Shown here: piece after piece, positions 12,395-24,721 of the stretch | Layout of the letters: each line of letters opens with the position of its first letter | How positions within the stretch are numbered: position 1 is the first letter of the stretch | NCBI GenBank assembly: GCA_029948255.1 | Contig: JALIZF010001708.1 | Location: 434,001-498,000 of the forward strand | Direction of reading: 5' to 3' | DNA: 64,000 bases | DNA from: Telmatactis stephensoni | Taxonomy: Eukaryota > Cnidaria > Anthozoa > Actiniaria > Isophelliidae | Translations under genes and position numbers: made by a program | The notes under the pieces: generated by a model | What the model was told of the DNA's origin: nothing | The model's database searches: none | The model's input: the letters and a program-made list of their open reading frames with translations, nothing else

Positions 12395-13307
12395 GTGTTG
12401 AAATATTAACATGAACCAAAAATGGAGAAAAACAAGTGAAAAATTTATTTTAGGTTAACTGTTTATAGCTGAATAGATACAATTAAGTCGAGTTTATAAT
12501 AAAGAAGAGGAGTTTTAGCTAAGTTTAGATTTTTAAAAAAATGAAATGAGAACACCAAAAAAGAAAAAGGATAGCAATGAATTAGGGCACCCATTCACAT
12601 CAAACCCAGCAAGATCAACTAGTAGACCCACCAGATCTTGTAAACAATAGGGATCGGATTTATCTCACAACGAAGATTTCGAAATATGAGTGAAGACAGG
12701 AGGACTTTGGTTGTCAAAAGCTACTTGGCATCCTGGAAGGTGAGTTGTTCTTTTCACGGTGTAATTACTTTTGCAAGAACAACATTGAAGACCTTGTAAA
12801 CTGGGCAACTTCAAATGCAAGTGGTCAAACTCAAAGTATGCAGGTAAAATTGATTATGGTCAATGCTACAAGTGTGTGGCAGAGCTTAAAAAACTTGCTT
12901 CTTACTGTAGTTTCCCAGTAGAAGTACTTTTAACTCGTTATATTTGATCAAGAGCAAAGGAAAATAATATGCAAAAGGTTGTTAGTAGTCTAGATAAAGT
13001 GGCGCGATGGATAAGGGCTATCTAAATTACATGAATTTGTGTACATTTATCCAATGGAGAAGGATTTATCCTGTGGGTGAGCTACATACAACTGACTCAT
13101 TTCTCTTGTTTTCTCTTGTTTGATAACACGTTTTTCATTACAGATCCTCAAAAAACTTTATAGCAGCTAACTTTACATCAAGTGGAGCAAATTGGTATGT
13201 TTCATACTGATCAGTGTCATGGTATGGTTCTGGTACCCACACTGCAAAACGTCCTCAAATGATTGAGAAGAGTATTGCTCTGATTCTAGTTTATTTGGTC
13301 ATACTAA

Positions 13308-13823
13308 TTTGCTTCAACTCTTATATTTCCACGACGTCTAATACTAAAATCAGAATCAAAGTTAAAGGAGCATGGCAGCCTTGGGGGTAATTGCCTAATT
13401 GACTTACTAGAAAGCGAAAACTTGTTTGGAGTTTCTACAACGACTCTCAACAACATGGTTTACACAGCTGTTTCAATTTCCCACTTCCCATTTATACGTT
13501 ATGCTAATGAGCCCTTATCACACATCCCCAACTCTGCAGTCAGGTCAGCATTAGAACTTCTGCCAGACATCATTCTAGAATCATGCAGTGTTCCAGCCAA
13601 TATAAGCAGGGAATATGAAAGTTACTGTCCATTTGCAATTGATGCAAAAAAAGTGGAGTTTGAGAGATCGGTGCCTTTAGAAAATTTAATCCCAGATGAT
13701 GGTGGTGTATTAGAAAGAGGTGGCATTTGGTTTATGGAATGCTACCATCATTTACATGGTGTTGATGCACCAGAGCTTTACAGCCGAAATTTTATGAAAA
13801 CCGACACTCACATCTATGAATGA
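13308..13823 (+). other. Array coding block 2, open in copy C
   Basis: Exact positional equivalent (offset 4960) of the open block at 8348-8863, with one residue changed. The survival of an open 171-codon frame in two copies may reflect recency rather than selection. Function unknown. Confidence 0.5.
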
Positions 13824-14592
13824 CGAAATGGGTACTTTTCACATCTTGCCGTCCAGTGCCAATTGTTCCAGTATTTTCAAGAGGGAATAAAAATCTGAAT
13901 AAGATAGGACATTTGTAAAGCATTCTGGTAGTTGTAATATAATGACGCCATGGTGCCATTGCCCGATAAAGAGAGTGCACAAAATGAAAATGAGATCAAT
14001 AAATAGAAAAACTAAATCAATTTTTAAAAAAAGTTAAAAAGTCCATGTTAAGCAATAATCTCATTGTAAGGGAGCTAACAATCAGCCTTGACTATCCAAG
14101 AATTTCAACTCTGCAGGCTGGAAATCATAATGTGGGGTAGGAGGGGCAGGGAATGTGGGAAAATGTTATAATTTGTATTATGTTTGTATATGAGTAGTTC
14201 TATTTGTTTATTTTGTAATTAATTATGTTATATCGGGGCTCCATTTAAACTAGCTATGTTAAATTGGATGCCCTGTATAAATATTGACCTAAATAAATAA
14301 AAATAATAATACATAAAAGTTAAAAGTCAATTCCTAAATGTCATAATCTATTATGTAATATATGTTTAAATAATTGTTTTAGATACAGTGACTCAGCTTT
14401 GTTCAGCCTACAAGAAGTGGCCAAGATAAAATATCTAGGGTGTGTTTGGTCGGATGTCACCAAAAATTATCCATACAAGAACTTCAACAGGGAACAGGCA
14501 GATGCTCAAATATTTCCACTGAAGTTCTTTAATGGAGAGGTCTTAAGATTTGCACCTGTGATATGAGCCCATAGAGACTTAAAAAACAACAG

Positions 14593-15110
14593 TTGGGTAA
14601 AAGTTTTTTTCTCAAAAACGGTTTTGGTAAACACAGAGGAATCAAATTACAACACAACTTTCTTTCTTTCCTTTCTTTTCTTTTCTTTTCTTTTTCTTTC
14701 CTTCCCCCCCCCCCCCCCCTTTATTTTTCCTTCTCCAGTTCTTGTCGATCTTCTGAAAATCCTTCTGAAAGTTCCATGTGTTCAGGGGAACAGCAGCTTT
14801 TATATTACACACCTTATCACGAAGTAGAAATTAAAATAGAAAACGAAAAAGAAAAAGATGAAGAAAGCTTAAAATTACTGGTGGAGATGAGGAGGGATAA
14901 AAACAGTTTTTGTCAAGAGATTTGGCTGCTGGACAATCTCTTGTGGCGAAGAATCGTGGCAAGTCTCTAGATGAAAGAACGTTGCGTTTTTACGAAATGA
15001 CTCATGTCTTTGGAGGAATTTGCTGAATCCCAAGGAGATAATGCCATTCTCTTTGGAGAAAATAGACGACCATTCATGGCAGTTACAGTTATGACGTTTT
15101 TGTGTAAGTA
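14593..15110 (+). pseudogene. Array coding block 3, long form (frameshifted)
   Basis: Copy C holds a longer version of a block that is short in A (4000-4112) and B (9860-9971). Frames encode a Ser-rich start, an acidic/Lys stretch (ENEKEKDEES), then after frame changes KSLDERTLRFYEM and FAESQGDNAILFGENRRPF. The last part is followed by GTAAGT at 15105-15110, a good 5' splice site also present in A and B. The interpretation as a decayed exon group is inference. Confidence 0.4.
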
Positions 15111-15392
15111 CATCATAACATCTTTCATAACCTTTTGCAGTAGAACACAGAAAATAAAACCATTCTTTAATGCGATTAAAATTAAATTACGAAGAACGAA
15201 TACGAAATGTCTTGTCATAAAAAAATGAAATCTATATTTAATTCCTCAGGTCGACCCAATGATGGAGTTCCAGTGAGGAGAATAGTCCTCTTGGAACATT
15301 TTGCTAATGGGTGCAGTAGACCAAATAGTAAAAAAAACAATTCATTATTTATTTTTAATATTCAAAAATGTCATGTGTTAAAAATATATATG

Positions 15393-16416
15393 AGCGGTGA
15401 TCACACAAAAGGGGTCTTGTCTACTAAGACCCCTTTGATGTACCATCTTCCAGATTTGCCACTTTAACAGCAATCTTTAGGGTTTCTTTGGTCATTTCTC
15501 GGCGAAGAAAGGAGAGAGAACAACAATAACAACAAAGCTCTCAAAAGAAAAAAGAAAAAAAACAGAGAGAAAAGAAAGAAAAATAAACAGAAAAACTGAA
15601 GAGCACGTTTGTGAGACAGCAAAGAAAGGCAATAGTCGTTCAGATTTCTTTTGCCAATTCTCAGCGAAGGAAAGAGTGAGAATCCAAAACAAACTCTAAA
15701 AAAGAAATAAGACAAGATTCGGAAAAAGAAAAGAAAGAAAAACAAAACAAAATCATGTGTTTGTGAAAGAGAAAAAGAGAGAAGAAAAAGAAAAAAAAAC
15801 AGGAAAGGGAAACAATAGTTGTCAAGGTAACTGTCAATTTGGTGCTGTTCTAGAAGACTGAAGGCTCACTTATCCAGTGACGCCTGACGAATTCTAGGGT
15901 TTACGTTCAGTGAACGTACTGATCGTGGCCTGAATTCAGCTTCTAAGTGCTTTTCCGAGTCATTTTGTAGCACAGAATTCGCTTGACTTGCATCATTAAG
16001 CAAGAAAAGACGGCGGAGACAAACTCCTGGAAGAACTCAGGAGTGGGAAGCGACTTTACGAAGAACGAGTCAGTAATTACAGCGACAATGTTCAACTGTG
16101 ATCTCCGGAGTATTGAGGCTTCTCTGGTCGTTCTGTGATGCATCCCCCAAGCCAACAAGGCCATTTCGGCGAGTTTTGAACTGTAAAGAAGGCAATCAGT
16201 GCCGTCTGGGGCCTGTTAGCGAGGGGGGCTCGGCACTTATAAGAAATTTCTAAGACTAAGAGTAGGGGACGGGTGCTGTCTAAATTTTTCATGGATGCCC
16301 ATAATCCTTTTCTTCCACTGTATCTGATCCAGCGGAAGAAATGCATTATGGGATGCATGTTTCAACGCGTACAGTGTTTTTCCTTGGACCAGCTATGGTT
16401 GTAGTGATCACTCCTC
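15393..16416. mobile_element. Inserted element with short inverted ends, in copy C
   Basis: Compared with copies A and B (ATATATATGCTTAATT), copy C is interrupted here, and ATATG is present on both sides (15388-15392 and 16417-16421), so a 5-bp target duplication is likely. The ends are inverted: AGCGGTGATCAC at the left and GTGATCACTCCTC at the right. Just inside the left end is a perfect hairpin, AAAGGGGTCTT / AAGACCCCTTT. Positions 15480-15830 are a purine-rich (GAAA-type) tract. No coding sequence was recognised. Confidence 0.65.
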
Positions 16417-17532
16417 ATATGCTTAATTATATCCATGATATTGAAATAGAAAATTCTCAAAAACAGTTATTACCTGCTGGTGTCGACAAAAAATGATAAA
16501 TTGGTTTGTCATGCCATCAAGAATGTCAGATATGTATTATGATATTGAGTAGCCTTTGAGATGCCATTAAACTTCTATTCCAACAACAAGTCCTTATAAT
16601 GTAGAAGGCAGAGTTTTTGATTTACCGTCTCATAATAGTGGCTGATTTGGCACTAATCCGAGATGAAAGTAGTAGCCTCTATTTATTACAATTGCAACTA
16701 CATTTGAATTTTAAACATTCTATAAGAACAACACATTTCAAACAAGTTAATGTAGTAATAAGTTATTGTAGTCTTGAATTTCTGATATTCGTGAAATGGA
16801 TGCACGCGGGAGGTTGCTAAGCACAAAGAAGCATAGCTTTCTAAATGAAAGTAAAGATTTTTCCATCAATACAAGTCATTTTTTTTCTTCTTCTTCTTCT
16901 TCTTATTTGAGAGTAAAATTGTCAATTGTCTCACTGGTGTAATTTGATTGACATCGGTCTCAATGCTTCTTTTCAAATGAGACTTTCAACTTTACAGGTT
17001 GCACCTCAATGATAACAGTAGTAACTAAATGTATCATATTTCAGTCCGGTCTCTTCTCCTGCTTTTTGAAGTGAACCAGAAGTGAGGAGGAAGATATACA
17101 CTTCAAGATTGCCCTTCCAAATACTCCAGTGGCGCCTTTCAACTAATTTCTCATAAAAATACTTCAAAACTGCTAGAACATTGTTATAACAAAGTAAGAG
17201 CAATATTAGGGTCGTTCTATAGGGAACCTCATTTCAAAACTGGTAATATCAGTGTCATGGAAAGCTTGCCAGCTTTCCAGATATCGCCTCAACATTATAG
17301 CGGAATAACAGAGTTGTAATATCTCAGTCAAGAAAGAAATGTTTGTGCAACTAAAAGATGACATTCAAATTAGTGACAATTTGCATAGCTGCAATAATTC
17401 GGAGCTTCAGAACACCTCAAAGTGTTATAGCAAAATTTCTGCTCCGTAGTTTCAAGCAAATATTGCCCAGCATCTCTTTGCCCTAGCATAATAGAGGGTC
17501 CTATTAACTCTCAGCCAACAAAAAATCAAAGT

Positions 17533-17930
17533 TCTCTGAAAAGTTGCATCAGTTTAAAATTGACATGTTCAGCACTGGTACTCAGCCAGTTCTGCGAACT
17601 ATTGACGCCAAACTGAGCACAGAAAATATAGGTGATTATATCACATTTACGACTAGTAATGTCGCCATTCACAAATCGAAAGATAACGTTTCTGACCATT
17701 TAAAGATCATTATTTCTGATGGTGAGAGAAATAGTGTTAACCATGCATCAAATAGCCTTCCAAAGGAATTCAAATTCAAAGGCAGAATTTCTAGAGCACT
17801 ATCTTTATCAGATCTCAGCAGCAATACTGCAGCCAGTGTCAGTAGGCTAATGTTAAACTTAGATCACAACTTCTTTAGATATATTAGGCTTTTTAATCAA
17901 CCTAGGTTTTTGTTTTCTCTTTCTCTTTGA
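17533..17930 (+). other. Array distal coding block (protein family unknown)
   Basis: An open + frame containing FKIDMFSTGTQPVLRTIDAK and a Ser-rich segment ending near SNTAASVSRLML. The last 25 codons look intronic, and a pyrimidine-rich tract (TTTTCTCTTTCTCTTTG) follows. In the 31.9-kb fragment the equivalent tract ends in a clean TTTAG at 31916-31920, followed by a block with DDPSENLYTESENATLRV. That arrangement resembles intron-exon structure. Product unknown. Confidence 0.4.
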
Positions 17931-18590
17931 TGAGCCAACCAAAAATCTTTATACAGACTTTGAGAATGCTACACTACGTGTCACTGTTCCTTATGGTGAA
18001 ACTTGTGATTTTTTTTAGTTTTATGGCAGTGAGTTTCTTTGTTGGAGCATACTGCCGAAATCATTCTGAGTTGATGCCCTGTTCACTTTGCAACAAGCTC
18101 CATGCATCTTCAGCATTATGTATTCCTGCATATTTTGACCATCATCTACCTTATAAATCTTATAAATGGGCGCATCCCATCCTTTGATGCATCTTTGGAT
18201 TCCATTTCATTTACAAGAATTGCTGATTTTTAGTTAATTCAGGGAGACAGGATAGAAAATAACTTTTCCTCTTTTTAAAGCCTTGGGACAAGTCTTTGTT
18301 GTTTCTTTACAGCATTGTTTTAGCTATATCACAATGGCTATTATTTTTTAGTCTGAAAATTTTCTAGTGGAATACAATGGCCATTATTAAGTCAGCACAA
18401 CAGTGCTAGACTGTACTTTTGACACTGTCGAATTCAAGGATGCAATAGTCATTTCTTCCTCAAATGTAATGTTGTTCAACAATCCATGAGCTGTATGCGC
18501 AACAGGAAATCATTGTCTTTGTTTTTTTTTTGTAATTATAGCCACATTTCAAGGTGTAGCTAGTATGTCATCAGGTAAGACTGTGTGTAT

Positions 18591-20870
18591 CACCACAGGA
18601 AATCCATAAGTCCTAAACTGACCAATCAGAAGCAAGTACAAGTGTAAGTTTTCAACAAACAATCTGACAAACAATAATATACAAAGCAAAGTATCTGAAA
18701 CTTCAAGGTTATAAGAATTTCCTTGAATGGATGTTTACCCTGTATGAACTGCATAATTTGCTCCTTGGTTATCTCGTCACTACAGCTTCAAACCACTGGA
18801 TTGAAAATTTCCAGCAGTTTTATCAAAATGTGATTTTGCATCTGTTGCTTCCGCTGTCTTGCTGATCATGAATGAAGCAGTGAACTGCACTGTGAAGTTG
18901 CGAAAAGGGAAAAACGATGCTAAGAAAAAAATCACAGTCATCCTCATATCTGCCAAATTAAAAGACGGAAAGAAATAAAAAATAGTAAGTCCCAGTTAAA
19001 CTGAATGCGTGTACCCAAGGGTCATTTGATTTTTCCATGTTTCTGAAATTTGGAAAATGCTGGATGCATTCAATTTTCAAAAAAAAAAATCAAGAAAGGA
19101 AATAAATTTTGAGAGCCTTTTCCATTTTTTGCTGAAAGAAAGAACAAAAATCAAACACATTTCTTTTTCTTTTATTGTTATTTTCCAACATCTTACAAAA
19201 TGATTTAGTACAAAAAATTTCTCGTGAAGGGTAGGGTGCATTACATTGAATTCTCTTGGGGGGAGGTGTCAGCTTAGCCACTCCAAGGCATCTCCTTGAC
19301 GCTTTTGAAAATTCATACTCTTTGGACTGGATTTCTTTTTTAAGATGTTTCAGGCATTAGTAAATTTCGTCAAAAATGGATTATTGCTTCTGACTTTTAA
19401 TTTTGAGAGAATTTTGAGAGAAATTTTGCAGCAAACAATTTTCAAATTTCACGCACATTCTACTTTGTACAAGTAAAAGGAAAAACCAATTCATCCTAAT
19501 GCCATGTGTATGGATTTTCAAAAGCATTCTACCCCACCCCCCTCAAGGAGAACCCTTGGAGTGGTGAAGCTGACACCTCCCCCCAGGAAATTCAATGTAA
19601 CGCACCCTACCATCCACGGGAAATTTTTTGGACTAAATCTTTTTGTAAGATGTTTGAAAATAACAAAAAAGAAAAAAATGTTTGTTTTTTCTTTTTTCTT
19701 TTAGCAAAAAAATGGAAAAGACTCTGAAAAGTAATTTTCTTTCTTGAATTTTTTTTAAAAATTGAATAGTCAGCATTTTCCAAATTCCAAAAACAAGGAA
19801 AAACAAATGACCCTTGGGTACACGCATTAAACTGGTCCTCACATTTGTGATCTGTAATAAGCGTGATTGAGGCAAGATTTGTTAGATCTCCATTTTATGC
19901 AGTTGTGAGCTTTTTGGGACATTTTTGTCCCGTTTTTTGAATGCATCGATTAACTCTTTAGTCTTGGCTTACTTGAATCACATTACAAATTTCTTGATAA
20001 GCATTATATACCTGAAATGCTTGATCAGTTGGATATGGTTGCAAGAGCTGTTGCCACAAAACATGCTTTCGATTTTCAAAAGTACGTAGCCTAAAATGAA
20101 GTTACAATCGAAAGAGGGGCTGTGTATTTCTTCGCTCTGCCACATCTATTGGAAGATAAGTTGTGCTGTCTATAATATACCCAGAGAGATGTCAAAAACA
20201 AATATTGTACAGAATGCATAAACACAATGATACAAATGAGGAATTTAAAAAAGTTCATCTTTGTAGACATCTCTCTGGTTTAGAATGTAAACAGTATATT
20301 CATCAAATAGCACTTTTACGGGTATATTGTTTTCACTCACCTGTTGAGTTTTTGTTACATTCAGTTATCCTTTATCGAATTGGAATATTTATTACCAAAT
20401 AAATGCAATTTAAGTTTACCCTGAGAAAAAGATAATTTTTTGATATTTACATAAGTAAGAAAGATATGGACTTTTAGTTATATTTAGTTTATGTTACATT
20501 GAGTGTTGAGATATTAACATGAACCAAAAATGGAGAAAAACAAGTGAAAAATATATTAGAATTTAACTGCTTATAGCTGAATAGAAGTAATTAAGTTGAG
20601 TTTAAAATAAAAAAGAGGAAATAAAGAAAAAAAGAGTTTTAGCTGAGTTAAGATTTAAAACATGAGATAAGAACAGCGAAAAGAGGTTATGAATGAATTA
20701 TAGCACCCATTCACATCAAACCCAGCAAGAGCAACTAGTAGACTGGCAAGATTTTGTAAATAATAGAGATCTGAAATATCTCAAGACAGGAGCTTTCAAA
20801 ATAAGAGAGTCAAGAAGGGAGGACTTTGGCTGTCAAAAGCTACTTGGTGTTAAATGTTTGAATGTTGTCA
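18591..20870 (+). repeat. Array repeat unit, copy D (diverged, interrupted)
   Basis: Begins with the distal end of the unit (GTGTAGCTAGTATGTCATC) and passes into the proximal part (AAGTACAAGTGTAAG, also at position 1 and at 32643). It is clearly more diverged than A to C and carries an 825-bp palindromic insertion at 19004-19828. The homology ends near 20850, where reverse transcriptase sequence begins. Confidence 0.7.
19004..19828. mobile_element. Foldback element with very long inverted repeats
   Basis: Ends are perfect inverted repeats (AATGCGTGTACCCAAGGGTC and its complement). Imperfect inverted similarity runs through most of the 825 bp, so the element could fold into one long hairpin. 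Other array copies show the empty site GTTAAACTGGTCC. Here AAACTG is duplicated (18998-19003 and 19829-19834); an 8-bp reading, TTAAACTG, is also possible if the last two T belong to the target. No ORF was recognised. Confidence 0.8.
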
Positions 20871-21720
20871 ACCCCTTCATGGACTCTGATCCTTGTTCTT
20901 CAGAACTCAGCAAGTTTGTGCCTATTACCCTCATCATTAATGAAAGACTGTTTTGACATCTTACTTCCTGTCACTACAAGAATTATCAACTTAAGCTTGA
21001 GTCAAGGTGCATTTCCATCATTGTTAAAAAGAGCTGCAATTACTCCTATTTCAAGAAGTCGTCCTTAGACAATGAAGTCTTGAGTAACTATCAACCAATC
21101 TCCAACTTAACGTTTATATCAAAGTGCATTGAAAAGGTGGTGGCTTCTCAACTCGGCGAGTACATCACGTCCAACTGTCTAGATGAAACGTTTCAATCTG
21201 CGTACAAGCGCAATCGTTGTACAGAGACTGCCCTACTTAGGGTTCACAACGACATTCTTAGATCTGTGGATAACAAAGGATGTGTTCTACTGCTGATGCT
21301 CGATCTGTCTGCCTCAGTTGATACTGTGAACCATAAGATACTCCTGAATAGACTTCATAATTGCTATGGCATTTCTAATAATGCATTTTCCTGGTTCCAT
21401 TCCTATCTTAGTGCCAGGACGCAGTTTGTACTTTGGATGGACAAAAATCTACTGCACATGTACTAGGCTGTGGTGTTCCCCAAGGGTCTGTGCTGGGACT
21501 TGTCCTATATTCATTGTATACATCCCCTCTTGGTGATGTCGTGAAGTATCATGACATGAATTATCACTACGCTGACGACTCTCAGGTTTATTTATCGTTT
21601 TAACCATCCGTACCTGGTCATGTGGAAATGACGATAGAGAAACTCCAAGCATGTATGCATTCAGTAAGTAACTGCATACACGATTGTTTTCAAGCATTTC
21701 ATCAGTAAGGTCTGCTCAGC
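20870..21720 (+). pseudogene. Non-LTR retrotransposon reverse transcriptase fragment
   Basis: Frames in succession encode LLKRAAITPI, YQPISNLTFISKCIEKVVA, LMLDLSASVDTVNHKILL (catalytic block A), GVPQGSVLG (block B) and [10 protein letters not shown] (block C with the catalytic Asp pair). The order matches the RT domain of jockey/CR1-type elements. At least two frameshifts and a stop after the YADD block show it is dead. No endonuclease domain precedes it; it is 5' truncated against array copy D, as usual for LINE insertions. Confidence 0.85.
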
Positions 21721-22380
21721 TAATGGCAGAAATCCAGTCTCCTAGATGAGCTAAGTTCTTCTATGAGCTCCCCTTTGCTGATCACAACACGAGGGACGCA
21801 ATATAACTTTAAGGCTTTTCCTGTGTCCTTTTTCAACCTTTTCCCCGTCTTATTACCGCAGCCAACCATAAGACAAAGAACCGTGATTATATTTGTCGAG
21901 TTTTGAGGACTTGTGAACCAGATGTTAGCACTCTACCCAGAGAAATTTGAACCTTTCTTGTTCCATTCTTCAGTTCTTGCAGTTCACCCTTCTCAAAGTA
22001 TGCACTCTGGTACTTGGGCCGAGGCAGTTGATATTGCTGCCTGTGCAATGGTTTGTCAGCGAAGTATTTTTGATAATTCAATATCCAAGTGTAAATGGAA
22101 TCATTTTTCTCTGGTGCTAAAACTACATCTGTATCCATAGTCAGATTGTTCTTCGTGGTAATAAAGCTTGCTTGTGTCTGATTACGCTCGTTTTACACAA
22201 CGTAAATCCTGCTAGAGCTCATTTTAATCTTCTCACGCCAATTACAGATTGTTGTTCCTCTCCAGCTCCATGTACCTTCACACAAAATGTAAGTATTCAA
22301 TATAATACTACATCAACTACCTTCTAAGATTAACATAAACATCAGTCCTGCAAAAGAAAATAACAGTGACTAATAGACAT

Positions 22381-22548
22381 GGGGGTAAAAATAAATAGCC
22401 CATGTTGTCAGGGATGTACCTAGTTATAAGCAATATAAAACATGCAGGTGGTCTGTATAGAAGTGGGGGTAAAAATAAATAGCCAATGCTGTCAGGGATG
22501 TACCTAGTTATAAGAAATATAAAACGTGCATGTGGTCTGTGTGTGGTA
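22381..22548. repeat. 84-bp tandem duplication
   Basis: GGGGGTAAAAATAAATAGCC begins at 22381 and again at 22465. The two 84-bp units share TGTCAGGGATGTACCTAG and differ at a few sites. No function is suggested. Confidence 0.85.
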
Positions 22549-24355
22549 TACTGAAGACGATAAGTGGTCTGCTGCCTTTGGATATGTAAGACTGCTGATC
22601 TGCTCGCTATATCGCAAGTATTTTATATAACCTAAAAACCACAAAATAAAGAACCTCCTGTAGAGTAGTTGGCATTCCCTGGATTACAGAGTAATATTTT
22701 ACTTTCATTGATCCACGTGTGCCAGATTAATACCCCGATTAACACTTTTATACCTGGATTAACCAATTGATTAACGTTGATTAACCAATCTGAATTATTC
22801 AGTTAACATATATAATATGTGAGAATAATATCAGTATTTTATTTTCTTTATATGTTAGACTACTGTGAAATCTGGACAACTACCTCAGCCCTCAGCCTAC
22901 TAAGAAACACCTGTACATCAAAAACAGATGGAAAATGATTAAACCAAAAGCAGTTCAATTTCAAACCAAGTAATAACTCAAAGTTTGAAGTTTTAGACAG
23001 AATGAATTGCTGTTGTCCTTAAATTTTATATACCAAAATGTTGTCATTCTCCAAAATTTCCCACTCATTTTCTTTGGTTTCACTCATTTTTTATTTCATT
23101 CTCATTCTTTCATTCATTTTATGTATTTATTTGTTTATTTGTTTGTTTATTTGTTTGTCTGTCTGTTTGTTTATCTATTTATCTTTCTTCAATGCAAGGT
23201 AAAGGGATTCCCAATCAGTTAGCTATGGACCATCCATGGGAGCTAATCATTGATGACCAAAGCTTTCCTCCACCTGGGATAAGTACTAGAAAGCAACTCA
23301 ATACCTGTACAATAGCTGAATATCTCAATACTTCAAAAAGAAACAGCAATTATATATAACAATAAGAAACTGCTATGATCTCTCAAATGCTGTAATCTAT
23401 TTTGTATTTGCAAGCTTCGTCATTACAATGGAATGGCTGGGGCAATTTCGCTTTCTTTGTTTACCAATTGATTAGACAATATAACAACAGAAACACTATC
23501 CAAAATCATAAACGGTACGATATCGAGAGAAAAATGTGAATTAAAAGTCTATTGGATGTTAAAGGATGTTGGTATTTACATTCTTTCACTTTTGCTGACA
23601 ACAAATTCCTCTTCAAGGTCTTTGTAAGATTCTGAAAACAATAAAAATCATATCTTATCAGCCTGCTGAATTCCAACAGATCCAAACAGATCCAAACGGT
23701 CATTCAAATGCCAAAAAAAAAAGTGCTTGGTTCAAAAAATTCGTAAAATGGCCACTGATGTTTTGTGATCGTTGAAATCTACAATGATGTTAAAGTAATC
23801 GTATTGTTTGGGATTAGTTAAATTTGATTCAGTAGACAAATACAACTAAATCAAACAAATACCAATTTTCTTACCTTTTTGATGATAATAAGGCTATAAA
23901 ACGTCCGAAAAATACTATTATTACCATGCAAAAACTCCACAAATCCTGCACTTCGTACTTCCACAGAATGGATCAATTGTCAAAGCTACCATCATTGCCA
24001 ATCTGTAGTTTCAGTCCTAGCTTGATTGGATCTTACGATCATTTATCTGCCCTCTGTTTCTCTTATGCCTATTATTAGCTGCCAAAAGCAGGAACAATAT
24101 CAAAATCCACACCAAAATATTGAGAAAGCTGCACAAGGTGCCAAATATGTGTAACCCTTGGAGAGGAGATTAGAATGGATATTCCTATGGAGATTTTTTT
24201 GCTATAATTGACAGGGATATCATCACCAAAGTGGGCTATGGACACATAAAAACAGAGACAAATGCCATCATTACTATTCAATTAAACAACATCAGGAAAG
24301 CCAAGTATATATTTGACAGGATGAACTTGGAGAAGTAATACCAAAGAAAGATCTA
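22549..24355. other. Region without recognised genes
   Basis: AT-rich sequence. It holds a TTTG/TTTA simple repeat at 23117-23188 and no coding frame that I can connect to a family. Nothing else was seen. Confidence 0.5.
23117..23188. repeat. (TTTG)n/(TTTA)n simple repeat
   Basis: A run of TTTATTTG, TTTGTCTG and TATCTATT tetramers. Confidence 0.9.
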
Positions 24356-24721
24356 TTGAATAAGTGCTTTGGCAGAGAGGAAAGGTGCGAGGTGACCATA
24401 AGTGAAGAAAGACCAATGACCTGGCAATACCACAAGAACAAAGAGGCACTCTTTGTAAATTTTTCTTATGGTTACTGGAACAGACAGGACATCACTCAGC
24501 TCTCTATACTGAGGAGCTGGGGACAAGTCTCCAAAGCTTTTTCTTCATTTGCTTCCTGTCCTTTCCAAACAAATGAACAAGAAAGAGGAGTTGAGGAGGC
24601 TTTCTCAAGAACCTACCCAGGCATAGAGAATCCCTTGAACTCTGCTCTCAACAAGGACTATGCTCCACTACAGAATGCCCTGTTAACACTAATTACTATC
24701 ACAAGAGACACTTGTTCTTAG
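24335..24721 (+). other. Unidentified ORF of about 120 codons
   Basis: Open + frame ending TAG at 24719-24721, with no ATG at its start. The peptide is hydrophilic, with WQYHKNKEALFVNFSYGYW and a Pro/Leu-rich end. It could be an exon or a piece of an old transposon protein like its neighbours. No family was recognised and no neighbour supports a function. Confidence 0.25.

Larger units (their letters stand above)
12384..18590 (+). repeat. Array repeat unit, copy C (with inserted element)
   Basis: Third copy, starting abruptly at ATGTTATATTGAGTGTTG, the sequence found at 7424 in B. It is nearly identical to B until about 14457, then diverges. It has a 57-bp loss near 14470, a longer C/T tract at 14690-14720, about 180 extra bp at 14798-15003 not present in A or B, and a 1-kb insertion at 15393-16416. 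Beyond 17000 it contains the longest version of the distal coding block (17540-17850). Confidence 0.8.

Noticed and set aside
15464..15745. Minus-strand frames rich in Phe and Leu
   Set aside because: Translation of the purine tract on the other strand; low-complexity artefact.
1..20870. CRISPR-like or satellite interpretation of the array
   Set aside because: Units are several kilobases long with exon-like blocks, in animal DNA; no short regular repeat-spacer pattern exists in the window.
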